The position numbers and the translations under genes were made by a program. The notes beneath the pieces are model-generated. The model was not told the origin of the DNA. It saw nothing but the letters and a program-made list of their open reading frames with translations, and did no database searches. From assembly GCF_964340395.1 (NCBI RefSeq), contig NC_135560.1, positions 9,736,098 to 9,800,097 of the forward strand: a stretch of 64,000 nucleotides of DNA. Direction: 5' to 3'. This DNA comes from Glandiceps talaboti. Its lineage: Eukaryota > Hemichordata > Enteropneusta > Spengelidae. Of the stretch, positions 9,895 to 22,498 are shown one piece after another; within the stretch, counting starts at the first letter, position 1, and the number at the start of each line of letters is the position of its first letter.

Positions 9895-12800
9895 ATTCTA
9901 TATCTCTCTGTATGGAGATATTGTTGTATCACTCAGTGTGGAGATATTGGTTGTATTTCTCTGTATGCAGATATTGGTTAATCACTCTGTATGGAGATAT
10001 TGGTTGTATCACTCTGTATGGAGATATTGGTTGTATCACTCTGTATGGAGATACTGGTTGTATTACTCTGTATGGAGATATTGGTTGTATCACTCTGTAT
10101 GGAGATATTGGTTGTATCACTCTGTATGGAGATATTGGTTGTATCACTCTGTATGGAGATACTGGTTGTATTACTCTGTATGGAAATATTGGTTGTATCA
10201 CTCTGTATGGAGATATTGGTTGTATCACTCTGTATGGAGATATTGGTTGTATTACTCTGTATGGAGATATTGGTTGTATCACTCTGTATAGAGATATTGG
10301 TTGTATTACTCTGTATGGAAATATTGGTTGTATCACTCTGTATGGAGATATTGGTTGTATTACTCTGTATTGAGATATTGGTTAATCACTCTGTATGGAG
10401 ATATTGGTTGTATCACTCTGTATGGCGATATTGGTTGTATCACTCAGTGTGGAGATACTGGTTGTATTACTCTGTATGGAGATATTGGTTGTATCACTCT
10501 GTATAGAGATATTGGTTGTATCACTCTGTATGGAGATATTGGTTGTACATCACTCTGTATGGAGATATTGGTTGTATCACTCTGTATGGAGATATTGGTT
10601 GTATTACTCTGTATGGAGATATTGGTTGTACATCACTCTGTATGGAGATATTGGTTGTATCTCTCTGTATGGAGATATTGGTTGTATTACTCTGTATGGA
10701 GATATTGGTTGTATCACTCTGTATGAAGATATTGGTTGTACATCACTCTGTATGGAGATATTGGTTGTATCTCTCTGTATTGAGATATTGGTTAATCACT
10801 CTGTATGGAGATATTGGTTGTATCACTCTGTATGGAGATATTGGTTGTATCACTCTGTATGGAGATATTGGTTGTATCACTCTGTATGGAGATATTGGTT
10901 GTATCACCCTGTATGGAGATATTGGTTGTATCACTCTGTATGGAGATATTGGTTGTATCACTCTGTATGGAGATATTGGTTGTATCTCTCTGTATTGAGA
11001 TATTGGTTAATCACTCTGTATGGAGATATTGGTTGTATCTCTCTGTATTGAGATATTGGTTGTATCACTCTGTATGGAGATATTGGTTGTATCACTCTGT
11101 ATGGAGATATTGGTTGTATCACTCTGTATGGAGATATTGGTTAATCACTCTGTATTGAGATATTGGTTAATCACTCAGTGTGGAGATATTGGTTGTATTA
11201 CTCTGTATGGAGATATTGGTTGTATCTCTCTGTATTGAGATATTGGTTGTATCACTCTGTATGGAGATATTGGTTGTATCACTCTGTATGGAGATATTGG
11301 TTGTATCACTCTGTATGGAGATATTGGTTGTATCACTCTGTATGGAGATATTGGTTGTATCACTCTGTATGGAGATACTGGTTGTATTACTCTGTATGGA
11401 GATATTGGTTGTATCACTCTGTATGGAGATATTGGTTGTATCACTCTGTATGGAGATATTGGTTGTATCACTCTGTATGGAGATACTGGTTGTATTACTC
11501 TGTATGGAAATATTGGTTGTATCACTCTGTATGGAGATATTGGTTGTATCACTCTGTATGGAGATATTGGTTGTATTACTCTGTATGGAGATATTGGTTG
11601 TATCACTCTGTATGGAGATATTGGTTGTATTACTCTGTATGGAAATATTGGTTGTATCACTCTGTATGGAGATATTGGTTGTATCACTCTGTATGGAGAT
11701 ATTGGTTGTATTACTCTGTATAGAGATATTGGTTGTATCTCTCTGTATTGAGATATTGGTTAATCACTCTGTATGGAGATACTGGTTGTATTACTCTGTA
11801 TGGAAATATTGGTTGTATCACTCTGTATGGAGATATTGGTTGTATCACTCTGTATGGCGATATTGGTTGTATCACTCAGTGTGGAGATACTGGTTGTATT
11901 ACTCTGTATGGAGATATTGGTTGTATCACTCTGTATAGAGATATTGGTTGTATCACTCTGTGTGGAGATATTGGTTGTATCACTCTGTATGGAGATATTG
12001 GTTGTATTACTCTGTATGGAAATATTGGTTGTATTACTCTGTATGGAGATATTGGTTGTATCACTCTGTATGAAGATATTGGTTGTACATCACTCTGTAT
12101 GGAGATATTGGTTGTATCACTCTGTATGGAGATATTGGTTGTATTACTCTGTATGGAGATATTGGTTGTATCACTCTGTATGAAGATATTGGTTGTACAT
12201 CACTCTGTATGGAGATATTGGTTGTATCTCTCTGTATTGAGATATTGGTTGTATCACTCTGTATTGAGATATTGGTTGTATCACTCTGTATGAAGATATT
12301 GGTTGTACATCACTCTGTATGGAGATATTGGTTGTATTACTCTGTATGGAAATATTGGTTGTATTACTCTGTATGGCGATATTGGTTGTATCACTCTGTA
12401 TGGAGATATTGGTTGTATCACTCTGTATGGAGATATTGGTTGTATTACTCTGTATGGAGATATTGGTTGTATCACAACATACTCTGTATGGAGATATTGT
12501 TGTATCACTCTGTATGGCGATATTGGTTGTATCACTCTGTATGGAGATATTGGTTGTATCACTCTGTATGAAGATATTGGTTGTACATCACTCTGTATGG
12601 AGATATTGGTTGTATTACTCTGTATGGAGATATTGGTTGTATCACTCTGTATGGAGATATTGGTTGTATTACTCTGTATGGAGATACTGGTTGTATTACT
12701 CTGTATAGAGATATTGGTTGTATTACTCTGTATGGCGATATTGGTTGTATCACTCTGTATGGAGATATTGGTTGTATCACTCTGTATGGAGATATTGGTT

Positions 12801-14052
12801 GTATTACTCTGTATGGAGATATTGGTTGTATCACAACATACTCTGTATGGAGATATTGTTGTATCACTCTGTATGGCGATATTGGTTGTATCACTCTGTA
12901 TGGAGATACTGGTTGTATCACTCTGTATGGAGATATTGGTTGTATCACTCTGTATGGAGATATTGGTTGTATCACAACATACTCTGTATGGAGATATTGT
13001 TGTATCACTCTGTATGGAGATATCGGTTGTATTACTCTGTATAGAGATATTGGTTGTATTACTCTGTATGGCGATATCGGTTGTATTACTCTGTATAGAG
13101 ATATTGGTTGTATTACTCTGTATGGCGATATTGGTTGTATTACTCAGTATGGAGATACTGGTTGTATTACTCTGTATGGAGATATTGGTTGTATTACTCT
13201 GTATAGAGATATTGGTTGTATTACTCTGTATGGCGATATTGGTTGTATTACTCTGTATGGAGATATTGGTTGTATCACTCTGTATGGAGATATTGGTTGT
13301 ATCACTCTGTATGGAGATATTGGTTGTATTACTCTGTATGGAGATATTGGTTGTATTACTCTGTATGGAGATATTGGTTGTATCACTCTGTATGGAGATA
13401 CTGGTTGTATTACTCTGTATGGAGTTATTGGTTGTATTACTCTGTATGGAGATATTGGTTGTATCACCCTGTATGGAGATATTGGTTGTATCACTCTGTA
13501 TGGAGATATTGGTTGTATCACTCTGTATGGAGATATTGGTTGTATTACTCTGTATGGAGATATTGGTTGTATTACTCTGTACAGAGATACTGGTTGTATC
13601 ACTCTGTATGGAGATATTGGTTGTATCACCCTGTACAGAGATACTGGTTGTATCACTCTGTATGGAGATATCGGTTGTATCACTCTGTATGGAGATATTG
13701 GTTGTATCACTCTGTATGGAGATATTGGTTGTATCACTCTGTATGGAGATATTGGTTGTATTACTCTGTATGGAGATATTGGTTGTCTCACTCTGTATGG
13801 AGATATTGGTTGTATCACTCTGTATGGAGATATTGTTGTATCACTCAGTGTGGAGATATTGGTTGTATTACTCTGTATGGAGATATTGGTTGTATCTCTC
13901 TGTATGGAGATATTGATTGTATCACCCTGTATGGAGATATTGGTTGTATCACTCTGTATGGAGATATTGGTTGTATCACCCTGTATGGAGATATTGGTTG
14001 TATCTCTCTGTATGGAGATATTGGTTGTATCACCCTGTATAGAGATATCGTT
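9895..14052. repeat. 27-bp minisatellite array, about 4.15 kb
   Basis: Roughly 150 copies of a 27-bp unit are present (TTGTATCACTCTGTATGGAG plus ATATTGG). Variant units include TTAATCAC (26 bp), TACATCAC (29 bp) and a CACAACATACTC version that recurs near 12475, 12833 and 12973, showing higher-order blocks. The unit length is three times nine, so any unit without a stop keeps the frame open indefinitely. The resulting open frames run over 500 codons on the + strand and over 300 on the minus strand (nine-residue periods such as GDIGCITLY, MEILVVSLC, RYWLYHSVW and IQPISPYRV). The 26- and 29-bp units shift frame, and there are no splice or start signals, so these are repeat artefacts rather than genes. 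Confidence 0.95.
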
Positions 14053-15072
14053 AAATTTGTCAACTTTAATCTGTACATCTCTGTATGTCAATAATAACAA
14101 TCTCTCAAAGTATGGGTATATTGGTGAAGCATTCGATTGTTTTGACTCTTATTTCCCTATTTTCATACCTCTATGATACAAACTCTATAATTTCTGGCAA
14201 AAGTTTCTGACAAATATGTTTCTCCATTCACTATCTGTAAAAAGCATCTCTGCGTGAAGCATTAATATTTCAAAAAAACACAGTGCAGCATAAAGAAAGT
14301 GTAGCCAGTAAAACAGACAAGGGACAATTCATCTTGACACTATAAACAAAGAGCTGCCATAAGGCAACCAAGCAAAGAGGATTGTGCCTTTAGAGACCCA
14401 CAGTAGTCATTAGAATCTCCTATCTAAATGTAATTAACACCTTTATTTCATATATAATTGCTGCACACTTCATCCCAGATAGCAGTGCTATCAAAAAATG
14501 CAACAGCCAGGGGGCATTTCACTAATCTCCAGAGTGTTTTGTGACATTTGAACTAAACTAATTACAGGTTAAATTTATTAGTTCTGCTCCCACACCTGTA
14601 GTTTCATTGATACAGACTTTCCCTGGCTTCAAATTGAAAAGATAACAATACACAGTAGGCACGATAGTTGTACTCCGCCACTCATGTGGATAATTGAAAT
14701 TATGTAGAAAAGGAAAAAATGAGAATGACTAAACTTATGCACTTTTTCGGACTTTTCTTCGACTCAAACTTATGATTAGTAAGTTTCATATTCACAGAGA
14801 TGTGAAGAGATTAAAAGAACAGGAATGTAAAACACATTTAGGTACAATTCAACTTTTTGATTGCAAAGTCTAATCCAGACACAAAGTTTGTTCAAGTTCA
14901 TGTCCATTTGTAGTTTTGTAACATAATAGACAAATATTTCTCTGATAATGTTCTTGGTGTTGGTTCCTTTTTTGATGGTTATAACTATATGTATTCATAG
15001 CTGCAAGTTATTCAAGTCAATTCGTGTTTTATCAAATCATCAATATTTCCCTTTTATGTTATAAACACATCA

Positions 15073-15160
15073 GTTGATCAGCTTGATATCTTCCACTAAT
15101 CTGTATCTCTTTCCATACTAAAATAATGTTCGCTCATTAGCATGCAGAAAGACACATGAC
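15073..15160. repeat. dispersed repeat next to microsatellite, copy 2
   Basis: Close match to 6718-6802 (GTTGATCAGCTTGATAT ... AGCATGCAGAAAGAC), again running straight into GACA repeats. Confidence 0.65.
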
Positions 15161-15288
15161 AGACAGACAGACAGACAGACATACACACACACATACATAC
15201 ATACATACATACATACATACATACATACATACATACATACATAGATACACAAATACACAGATACATAGATTCATACATACATGCATAC

Positions 15289-15351
<63 letters not shown>

Positions 15352-15364
15352 CTGGTAGATACAT

Positions 15365-15455
<91 letters not shown>

Positions 15456-15488
15456 CAAGCACACACAAACACAAACACACGCGCGCGC

Positions 15489-15534
<46 letters not shown>

Positions 15535-15552
15535 ACACACACACACACACAC
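15161..15552. repeat. compound microsatellite (GACA, ACAT, GATA, CA, TA)
   Basis: In order: (GACA)n, (CATA)n to about 15240, (GATA)n at 15290-15350, (CA)n, a (TA)n tract of about 60 bp at 15389-15448, a CG-containing CACGCGCG segment, then (CA)n to 15552. The (TA)n and (CG)/(CA)n tracts could adopt cruciform and Z-DNA forms respectively. Confidence 0.95.
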
Positions 15553-16244
15553 TTTAAGAAACTGGCACGGTTGAAGATATATGTGTACTAAGTATTTGCA
15601 CTTTCCTAACTTGAACTTTCAATACAGAGAATTTTATCAATAGAATTTTGTTTCATTTTATTGACTTGATTCTTCAAATGATAGACATTTTTACATGTAA
15701 TATCATGATCTCTCTGGTATTTACCAATCAAGCTATTTTAATCGCAAACTGAATTGAAATTACAAAATTAATATCATGACATTTAAACTTTGTCCACTGA
15801 TATTTTCCTACTCGTTGAACACTGAATTTAGTTTTTACAGTGATATGAACACAAAGAATGATGGCAACAACATCCACTATGTACCTATCAATTGATTATT
15901 AATGAAGTTGACTTGTATCATGTGATAAAAAAATCCCCTCAGCTTTTGTTCAGGGTGAACAAACAAATTATTGTTAAAGGCCCAATATTCAATCCCAACT
16001 TAGTACGATCTTTATTAGTGAAGCCATAAGAATTAGATTGGATTAACATTTGTTCAGGATTAACTTTTTCTACAGCTTTACCAGAAACCGTGTTTTCATT
16101 CCTAAATATTGATCTTAGTAGACTGTCTACAGTATTAGATATACTTCTAATCGCTTTTAATATATAGAAATTTTGAAAAGTTTACACACAAAAAACTCCC
16201 CCAGAAAATTTGGCATTTCACTAAATACAAAAACATGCCTGAGT

Positions 16245-16574
16245 TTAAAAGTGGCCATATGGACAAAGATTTGGTATTGATTTATTTTAGATTTTTAATT
16301 TATAAAACAATTTTATCCTGGCTTTCTACTTGAAAAATCCATGTCAAACAACATATGCCAAGTCCTTGTTTGCAGTTCGATATTAAAAATGGCAAAAGAT
16401 TAATAAATGTGTAAAAGTCTTTGTTTTTTTTACGTATGATAACAAGTCACAAACACAGATTTTGTCACTGTTGTTTCACATTGATTTTCCAAGTAGGAAG
16501 GCATGATAAAATTGTTTTATAAATTAAAAAATCCAAAATAAAAACAACAATTCTCATCCATATGGCCACTTTAA
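16245..16574. mobile_element. palindromic MITE, family A, copy 2
   Basis: It starts TTAAAAGTGGCCATATGGAC and ends CCATATGGCCACTTTAA. The arms and internal ATTTTTAATTTATAAAACAA are shared with the copies at 1123 and 39921. TTAA flanks both ends. It is inserted in the 13.2-kb intron. Confidence 0.8.
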
Positions 16575-19500
16575 GGGAATAAAACTGATCTAAAATGGAT
16601 TTTTCACAGGCAGTTCTGAGTAACTAATGACACCTCCCCTAGCACACTGAGTCATCTTGAACACATTGAAAGGTTAATGTCACATTTAAACACAAACATA
16701 GAATGATAGCAAGCCAAAGATGAGATGGCATTATATCATTTGACACAACAGGATGTAACCTTAATTTGCTAGTACATCAGAGAAACATAAAACTCAGACA
16801 AAATCTCTTTTTAATGTGGCTTTAGCGTGAACAGTCTTGGCTTGATTAAAAAAATTGCTGGTTGCAACCACAACAAGCCTTTGTTCAATCTTGACAAAGT
16901 ACTGCTGCAGGAATAATGGAAGTGGATGTCGATATGCAGGCTTATGATTGAATTTATGCATTATGACATTATAGTATCAATTCAGTGGAGAACGTTATCG
17001 GCACATCGTGTATATTACCTCTCTTGATTCAACCTACGAATCAACCATGAACTGATAAAAACATATCAAATATGTGTTGAGGGCCATTAGAGACCGAAGC
17101 TGTTTGAAGACCCCAAAACCTGACAATAACTACATTGACTTCAACAACAACATCACTTTCAGTTTATTGTGAGTGCTGATAGTTACACACAATTTTCCTG
17201 ATGTTGGCAGTTTTAATTACTTTCCCCTTGTTCTAACACATTCTGTCATCTGCCACATCGTGGTAGTGATCTTAATCCCAGCTGAGTACTGCTTTGGTGC
17301 TGATAATTACACAAGTAATGAAAATGCAATGATAATAATAGCTGCCAACAGGTGTAAAGTATAGTGACGCGTGTCAAATACAGTGTTTATAGGGTCCTGA
17401 CATTTTGACAACCTCGATGCTTGCCTACCACCTTTACAATAACTGGAGGTGATGACTCTCTGCATTGCTTCACATTCTTGTTTGACTTTACCACTTCACG
17501 TAATAACGTCAAGAATTGCAATTTGGAACAAGTTTGACCGTTCCTGCTCTCTGTCACATTTAATTTATGGATGCCCATTTTTTCTTGATGTGAAGATTGC
17601 AACAAAGAGATGGCTAGCGATATTAACTAGATTCATTCAACTCGTATGTCAAAGGCAACTGTGTAGAATGTAAAATATGTGCTAGGATTTGTGTATCCAA
17701 TGTCTTTACGAGGTGATATACAAACAGAAGGCTTGACTATCAGCCACTGTGAGAGATCACCCAATCAGTTCTTGATTTCTCTTTCATGTGTACCTAGTAA
17801 TCATCGTGATTAGCCCCCCTAGCTGGTACATGTATACTACATACTTACTACAAAGATTGACCATGCTTAGTTTCCTAATTTCTGCATCTTTCCACTCTCA
17901 ATGATGTACACATATCTCTGAGTCAATGAAGTGATATAAAGGAAAATTACCAAGTTTTTTTTTTTTGAAGTATAAATAATTTTGGCTCTTCTTTGTTACC
18001 TTGAGGTCAACGTACGTGGCACTACTAAGCTTACTTTGTACAGTATTATTTTGTAATATATGTATCAGTAAAAAAAATTATGGTTATACTTGAGTGAGTG
18101 TTCAACATGGCTTATTTACAGTTATTGATTTGAATTGTACATGAGTGAACTTATACATTTTGGGATTCCTTGGTGGCTGTCTTCGGCAAAGCCCTACGTT
18201 ATTGAAATTCATTGATTGAGTTTGATGACAGGCTGTTGGTAAATTGCATTCAACAACTGCATCCATTTCAGGCTGATCAAGGCATGAGTCAGCCCATTTT
18301 TTTCCAATTTCCAACTATCACACCGTGTGTCATATTTGCATAAAGTTTACTCAGCATTGTGTACGTAGTCAATTTAACTTGCAATTGACATAGTCCAAAT
18401 GGTCTACTTCGTGCTAGAGATGTGACTGAGTGAATTGTCGTCGCTGCCAGACAATTTGGTTTGGCGTTCCCTGAGGTATACTGGTTAGCTGTAACGGATT
18501 GCAGCTAATAGGACTGTAATAGACATGTAGGTAGTCCATCTCAGACAAAAGGGGATACAGTTGTATTACATACCAATGTTGGACATATGTACAACTTAAT
18601 TCTCATTTCTGATCTCTGACGATAATGAGAAAACAACTTGTTAAGTGTGCTCCTTCAGAATGCAATCAATCGATCAAATCACCCTTTATCTGCAGCCACA
18701 TGCAGCACTTGCCAATGTCTATTGGCCTCAGCTGTACTGCCATTTAAGATTCTGAGAGTAAAAAACTACATTTAACTTGAGTCAATTGGTAAAGTCATGT
18801 GTCAAGAAGCTTACAACTGTTTGGAGCAAAGAGCAAATAAACTCCTCAGAACTGCTACAATCAGAAAGTACATATATATTCACTACAATTCAACTGTTTA
18901 GAGCAGATTGCCATAGAGAGTCCTCTGTATTGCTACAAACATAAAATGTACAATGTACTCACTTCAACTTACATATTTTATTGTTTTTGTGGTCAGCGAA
19001 TTCAGGATTTTTGTTAGGTTATTATTAATATTTTACTTGTTTTATTGAGTCAAACATTGACTGGATGACTACATTTCTAGACAACCATGATTTTTTAATT
19101 ATACTTTCTACCATCAATTATGCACAACTACAATGTACTATGATTACTATGTATCTCTGAATGCTATATATCTTGGTTATTAAAGTTATGGGGTGAAAAT
19201 GGTGTCATTTTTAAAAATTAAGGCTTGTTTGTGTTATTTTTATAGAAGCATAATAATTAATTCATCCAGTGACAGAGTTTGACTCACGCCTCATAATTAT
19301 TTACAAAGCTTATTACAGAATAGATACCTTGAAATTTTGATGCATACAGCAAGCTTTAATACCTGATTAAGTTTCATTATTCACAGTAGCTGTATTTAAA
19401 GGCACAAGTTTTTCTGCTATTGAAAAAGGAAGTTAATAATTGAAAGCTGTTAAGTCTTTTTTTAATGCTGCACTATAAGTTCCCAATATTACCTCCAGTT

Positions 19501-19637
19501 GAAAATTTTAGGTGACAATTATCAATGTTGTGTTTGGAGCAAAAGTTAATTTATTACAATACACTATCTCTATTAAATTTTGAATTTCTGGTACAGTCCT
19601 GAAATTATATACATAACATACCAATAACAATGTTATT

Positions 19638-19890
19638 TCAGGGCTGTGTTTAGATTTTAGATTTCAGGGCTGTGTTTAGATTTTGATTTCAGGGCTGTGT
19701 TTAGATTTTGATATCAGAGTTGTGTTTAGATTTTAGATTTCAGGGTTGTGCTTAGATTTTAGATTTCAGGGCTGTGTTTAGATTTTAGATTTCAGGGCTG
19801 GTTTAGATTTTAGATTTCAGGGCTGTTTTCAGGGCTGTTTAGATCTTGATTCAAGTACTGTGTTTAGATTTTGATTTCAGGGCCGTAAAT
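19638..19890. repeat. degenerate 27-30-bp tandem array
   Basis: About nine copies of TTTCAGGGCTGTGTTTAGAT followed by TTTAGA/TTGA. Several copies are truncated or have a substituted word (for example ATCAGAGTTGTG). Each unit carries TTTCAG|G, which looks like a splice acceptor on the + strand, the strand opposite the host gene. Confidence 0.85.
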
Positions 19891-20965
19891 ACATTTTAGC
19901 AAGTATGATAACATAAATACTACTACCATGCCCCAACAGAATGAGTTACTGAGGCTTTTAAAAAAAAAAAAGTATTTTCATATTCTTTGTATTTTGTATA
20001 TGAAATTTACACAGTCAGTTGATGTATACTGTCATTATAACTCACACTGCTAACACTGTCATCTCTATCTGCAGATAATTGACTAGTTGTGTTTGTTTTA
20101 GTTATTAAAATGAAACACACACATGGCCAACTCTCATTAGATTTTAATCAGACCTAGCTGATCAAAATCAACCTCTTTTATCATCATTTCATGACCTGAT
20201 GACATTTCCTGCACACCTTAACTTTCCACTCTATAAAGTTTTCCATCGATTCCCTACACTTGATCAATATTCCAGAAAGAAAAAAAAAAGCCCACACAAA
20301 ACTGAAGTGGGAATAATGGCCATAGCACTGAAAGTCAAACTGCCAAATATAATAAAGTTTGTGAGTTTGTTATTTGACACGACTAAGTAGTGACAAACGG
20401 CTACTCTTGTAATGACCCACACTGATCTTTGTTCATTTTGGGATGATTTATGGCAACTTTGATTAACTTCATAGCCTACAAAATGGAACAATTTCTCCCA
20501 AATAACATTTGAATTAATAATTACATAATTGATTAATTGAGATTAATTGATTTTATCTGACAAGTGAAAAGATACGTTATTCCATTTTCAGAATGACTAA
20601 TGAGTTCACAATAAATCATGACATTTGGAACCCAGAGGCGAGTCACAAAGGCCCATGCCATTCACAAATTGATCATTAAAAATAGAAATATCTAATTTTT
20701 GCTTGAACAAGCCCCAAGAGTCATTGAACACCATTACCCTTCACGTACCTTTTTATTACATCTCAATGATTTTTAAAAACACTGTCACTTTGATACATAT
20801 ATGGCCAAGTCTTTGACTGCCTGATATTCTGATATCTTGCTACAATATGATTTATTAATTGCACCTAAGCATTCTTTTTGCTTTGTACAGTTAGGTGAAC
20901 TGTTACCACATTCTATACGCTTCCACAAAAAATATATCCTGAAATAAATACTTACAGTAGGATCT

Positions 20966-20989
20966 GACAAGATACAGAGATAGATAGAC

Positions 20990-21020
<31 letters not shown>

Positions 21021-21130
21021 TATAACAGACAAATAGACAGGTACATAGACAGACAGACACACAGACAAATAGATAGATGTAGATAGATTTTTAGATAGAC
21101 AGACATACAGACAGACAAAGACAGACAGGC
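20966..21130. repeat. (GACA)n/(GATA)n microsatellite
   Basis: Interrupted GACA, ATAGACAG and AGATAGAT words. It abuts the TGATGTCAT-rich array that follows. Confidence 0.9.
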
Positions 21131-21139
21131 AAGTAAAAT

Positions 21140-21520
21140 TTACATCTGTGATGTATATCCCATTTAAAGATTTGTGTCATTTGCATGTTGATGATGTAAT
21201 GATTTACGTGTAAGTGTGTGATGTAATTGACATGAGTGATGTCATTCACATATCTATTAATGTCATTTTCATACATGATACAATTTACATATTAGTGTGA
21301 TGTCATTACAAGCATTTACATGTGATGTAACAATTTACATTTTGTGATGTCATTTAAACATGTATTTATGCTATTTACATAATGTAACATCACTTTCACA
21401 TTTTCAATTAAAAAAGTTACACATTTTGATGTCATTGACATGTGTGTGATGTAATTTACATATTTATGATGTCATTTGCATCCATGTGATGTCATCTACA
21501 TGCGTGTGATGTCATTCACA
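21140..21520. repeat. degenerate array of TGATGTCATTTACAT-like words
   Basis: A loose tandem series with spacing of roughly 25-35 bp, each unit containing TGATGTAAT or TGATGTCAT followed by TTACAT/TCACAT, across the whole stretch. TGATGTCA differs by one base from the CREB/ATF palindrome TGACGTCA. Whether it binds anything is inference. It is intronic. Confidence 0.7.
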
Positions 21521-22333
21521 ATCAATATTCTTAACAGTATCTTTACTATTTCAGGTCCTTTTGGGATATGATTTGATTTGTAATTTATAGTTTGCGATTT
21601 GTTGAAACTTCAAATACATCCACCTGATGTTAAATATATTTCACAAGTAAATCAAAAACCGTAACAAACAGTACAAAGTTTAGATTTTGATGAATATTCT
21701 CTTTGATCTCATGAAAGCACAACTGCTATCTGCATGCTTTGTTGAAAACTCATCCATGTGCTAAACTCCATGGACAGATCTATAGAATAAGACACAGGGT
21801 TGGTTTACAGACAGAAATCAGATAAAAAAGAGAGATTATCTCTCCCAATTCTTTTATCAGACAATGGCCCCATACATGTAGGCGTCTGCCTCAGGCACTG
21901 CTGGCTCCGATACCTATGTATGTATGTATGATGTCTTTACATGTACATGAATTGTGGTAACATCTATGAAGTCTGCAGACATGTTTACAGACAAAACAAG
22001 TCTAGGGGAAGGCAAGGATACCTGCTAGGTGTGTCTCAAGTATCAAGGAGGGACTATAAGGAGACCTGTGATGGGTAGTCTAAGTCAGGACGGGGTCTGA
22101 AGGGTTTTGGGGTATCTCTTGTTCGTCATATAATCTAAGCTAGGGCAGTTTCAGGTGAACTTTTATGGGTGTCCAAAAATAGGAGGGTTTCAGGAGAAGG
22201 TGTTGTAACTTTCAAGACATCTTACATCCACATGTACACCTGTCCACACCTCTCTGACAGCACTACAAATGGTTGGGGTTGTTTCATGCCCATGTCAAAG
22301 TTTTAGGAATGTTTAGAGTTTGGTCAGACTCAC

Positions 22334-22498
22334 CTGTAAGAGCGGCACTGTATTGCTCCCCACACACTATTTCTGCAACCTTTGTATCATGGAAGACATC
22401 ACGTGGTAGCCGTCTTGGGCAGGCTAAAAACTGCACTTTCTGACCATGACCCAACTGTCCATCAGAACCTTTCCCCCAACTGTAAACCGTACCATTCA
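22334..22498 (-). CDS. RCC1 blade exon (penultimate propeller repeat)
   Basis: The acceptor TTAATTTGACAG precedes TG AAT GGT, and the donor is TTACAG|GTGAGT. It is 165 nt, phase 1 at both ends. The translation reads (V)NGTVYSWGKGSDGQLGHG... then VAEIVCGEQYSAAL T, with the canonical NGxVYSWGxGxxGQLGHG and VCGxxxSAALT elements of an RCC1 repeat. It joins in frame to the exon at 9148. At least one earlier exon must supply the first base of the split Val codon and the earlier blades. None was recognised upstream in the window. Confidence 0.85.

Larger units (their letters stand above)
9149..22333 (-). other. 13.2-kb repeat-filled intron of RCC1-type gene
   Basis: Joining 22498-22334 directly to 9148-8984 restores continuous RCC1 repeat sequence (CGEQYSAALT-V-DASLYMWG), which suggests no further coding exon lies between them. 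The intron carries a fold-back element, the 4.15-kb 27-bp array, compound microsatellites, a palindromic MITE and two more degenerate arrays, each listed separately. The stretches between them (9549-9894, 14051-15072, 15553-16244, 16575-19637, 19891-20965, 21521-22333) showed no gene-like signal. Confidence 0.65.

Noticed and set aside
9807-14176. Many 100-537-codon open frames on both strands
   Set aside because: All follow from the 27-bp repeat unit (divisible by three). They overlap in several frames and lack splice or promoter context.
15096-15552. Cys/Val/Tyr-rich open frames
   Set aside because: Translation of CA, TA, GATA and ACAT microsatellites.
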